Source: an uncultured Alistipes sp.
GTDB taxonomy: Bacteria; Bacteroidota; Bacteroidia; Bacteroidales; Rikenellaceae
Assembly: GCA_947174295.1 (NCBI GenBank)
Contig: CAMWIG010000020.1
Location: 1 to 18,231, forward strand
Reading direction: 5' to 3'
Length of the DNA stretch: 18,231 nucleotides
Shown: piece after piece, positions 16,754 through 18,231 of the stretch
Position numbering within the stretch: the first letter of the stretch is position 1
How the letters are laid out: each line of letters begins with the position of its first letter
The notes under the pieces: model-generated
Database searches by the model: none
The model's input: only the letters and a program-made list of their open reading frames with translations
What the model was told of the DNA's origin: nothing
Position numbers and translations under genes: made by a program

Positions 16754-18231
16754 TTACAGCGCAGGGTTCCAGCCGTCGTCACCGGCGAGAACGGCCTCGG
16801 CCGAGTAGTCGCGGGCGACGGTTTTCGCGGACAGACGCTTCGCCCACTTCACGCGGGATGCGGCCGCCCCGCCCTCGCCTTCGGAACCGTAATCGGCATA
16901 GAGGACCGTCTTCTCGGCATCGCGCTTGTTCCAATTATGCCAGCCCTCGGGGACGATGTGACCTCCCAGACGGCAGTTCACCAGCACCGTGCGCGCATGG
17001 TTGCGCCACGGACGGCCGAGGTAGCACTTCGTCACCCCGTCGTTGGCCGTGAACTCGCAGTCGCGGAACACGAAACCGTAGGCCTGTCCCTTGCAGGTCG
17101 ATGCGGCGGTCACCATGGAGTTCGATTTGGAGTGCAGGCGGCAGCGCTCGAACAGAGCCGTAGCCGAACCGAAAACGAAGTCGGTGGTACCCTCCACATA
17201 GCAGTCGCACAGATATATGCGGGCATTGGGAACGTAATCCATGCCGTCGCGGTTGCCGTGGCCGTAGAGGTAGAGCGTGTCCTGATTGCCGAGAAAACGG
17301 CAGTTGCGGAACACGGCACGGTCACCGAGACACTGCACGGCGACGGCCTGACCTACGCATCCTGCGGAGTTCTCGAAAGTGAGATTTTCGGCCGTGAAGT
17401 CGGGAGCGCAGACATAGAAGCTCGACGAACCCGACGTGCCGACGTTATGGCCCAGAGCATTGGGTTTCGAAGCATAGTCGTCGTAGGTCAGCACCGCTCC
17501 GTCGCGGCTCTCGCCGACCAGATGCAGGCGCTGCTTGGTCTGCGGAACGACGATTTTCTCCTTGTACACGCCGTTGCGGACGAGCACTCTGATTTCGTGC
17601 TTCGAAAAGTCGGGAAGAGCATTGACCAGCTCCTGCACGGTGAAGAAGTCGCCCGAGCCGTCCTGGGCCACGACGAAATCGTAATGAACCAGATGCGCCG
17701 CAAGACGAGGTATCTCGTCGGCTATCTTGGCGGCGACCATGGCGGCAACCGCCCTCGCACCGCGAACGTTGAGATGCGTATCGTCGCGGCGGCCGTCGGG
17801 ATACAGCGGGCATGTTCCGGGTGCGACCCACATATAGTAGTCGCGCGAAGCCTCCTCGCCCAGCGAACCGACCCAGCGGCGAGTAGCGGCCTCCATGTCG
17901 AAAAAGAGGACGTTCTCCTCCTCGGCCACGCGGCGCGCCTGAACCAGATAGTCGCCGTGGGTGTCGAGCAGACGTCCGTTCTCCCACGCCCGGCGAACGA
18001 TGGAGTTCAGCACCACGGGAATGGCGCCGCGGCTGCGCGCCTCGAATATGAACTCACGCAGGTTCTCGGCATACCGCGCGGGCGACGAGTAGCGCGTGGA
18101 GTCGTTGATTTTGGCATCGTTGTGTCCGAACTCGATGAAGACATAATCGTCGTCGTGCAGTGCATCGAGCACCTTGTCCCAACGGCCTTCGTCGCGGAAC
18201 GATTTGGTGGACCGGCCGTTCACGGCATGGT
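16754..18231 (-). CDS. Bifunctional pectin esterase: CE12 rhamnogalacturonan acetylesterase-like domain fused to CE8 pectin methylesterase, 5' end outside window
   Basis: About 491 residues are visible and the frame stays open to the window edge. A GTG at 18221-18223 is unlikely to be the start, because the residues around it (HAVNGRSTKSFRDEGRWD) match block II of rhamnogalacturonan acetylesterases; the signal peptide and the GDS serine block lie outside. Counting from that GTG, the CE12-type SGNH domain shows GHND (33-36) and DDTHLN with His150. It removes acetyl groups from rhamnogalacturonan I. The CE8 domain starts near 180 (YDFVVAQDGSGDF), a right-handed beta-helix that removes methyl esters from homogalacturonan. 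Its catalytic set is present: Gln292 in GQAVA, Gln314 and Asp315 in GNQDTLY, nucleophile Asp348 in GTTDFVFG, and Arg404/Trp406 in LGRPWR. It is 54 bases upstream of the HTCS start. Both activities prepare pectin for lyases. Domain assignment is firm; exact substrates are inferred. Confidence 0.92.
   Translation of the reverse strand, partial: HAVNGRSTKSFRDEGRWDKVLDALHDDDYVFIEFGHNDAKINDSTRYSSPARYAENLREFIFEARSRGAIPVVLNSIVRRAWENGRLLDTHGDYLVQARRVAEEENVLFFDMEAATRRWVGSLGEEASRDYYMWVAPGTCPLYPDGRRDDTHLNVRGARAVAAMVAAKIADEIPRLAAHLVHYDFVVAQDGSGDFFTVQELVNALPDFSKHEIRVLVRNGVYKEKIVVPQTKQRLHLVGESRDGAVLTYDDYASKPNALGHNVGTSGSSSFYVCAPDFTAENLTFENSAGCVGQAVAVQCLGDRAVFRNCRFLGNQDTLYLYGHGNRDGMDYVPNARIYLCDCYVEGTTDFVFGSATALFERCRLHSKSNSMVTAASTCKGQAYGFVFRDCEFTANDGVTKCYLGRPWRNHARTVLVNCRLGGHIVPEGWHNWNKRDAEKTVLYADYGSEGEGGAAASRVKWAKRLSAKTVARDYSAEAVLAGDDGWNPAL

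Noticed and set aside
18221..18223. GTG as the true start of the esterase
   Set aside because: The codons before it (His-Ala) continue the conserved CE12 block, there is no signal peptide, and the N-terminal GDS block would be missing; the gene runs past the window edge.

Overview
The window looks like Bacteroidales DNA, most likely an Alistipes-type gut bacterium. This is inferred from the SusC/SusD pair, the hybrid two-component regulator, lipoproteins with acidic residues after the lipid-bearing cysteine, a promoter of the Bacteroidetes TTTG / TAnnTTTG type, no evident Shine-Dalgarno sequences, and GC-rich coding DNA. The genus rests only on overall style and on the look of an intergenic repeat; no database was searched.

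Layout. Positions 2-1526 (+ strand) hold the C-terminal third of an RND-family efflux transporter and a small periplasmic PepSY-like protein, closed by a strong terminator (1556-1603). From 1711 to the right edge everything is on the - strand and forms a pectin utilisation locus. In transcription order (right to left): a CE12-CE8 double esterase cut by the window edge; a hybrid two-component system (HTCS) regulator; a GH105 unsaturated uronyl hydrolase; a 506-base intergenic gap with a 75-bp tandem repeat and the likely SusC promoter; SusC; SusD; a large surface lipoprotein with DUF4957/DUF5123-like and repeated C-terminal binding-type modules; and a terminator at 1711-1746.

How the genes fit together. 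The esterase would remove acetyl groups (CE12 part) and methyl groups (CE8 part) from pectin. Lyases, which are not in this window, would cut the bared backbone. The surface lipoprotein and SusD would capture oligosaccharides and SusC would import them using TonB energy. GH105 would remove the 4,5-unsaturated uronic acid left by lyases. The HTCS would sense a pectin oligosaccharide in the periplasm and activate the operon. The missing lyase or GH28 genes are probably beyond the right edge.

Most notable observations: (1) a run of nine C in the HTCS coding strand just after its signal peptide, where a one-base slip either way gives an early stop, making it a candidate phase-variation switch for the regulator; (2) a 75-bp tandem repeat with a conserved hairpin whose loop alone differs between copies, and whose last partial copy supplies the stop codon and last residues of GH105; (3) a GC drop from about 62% to about 51% inside the surface lipoprotein gene exactly where two extra C-terminal modules begin, suggesting module acquisition; (4) the CE12-CE8 fusion. 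No wholly new system is evident; the locus is a recognisable pectin PUL with these unusual details.
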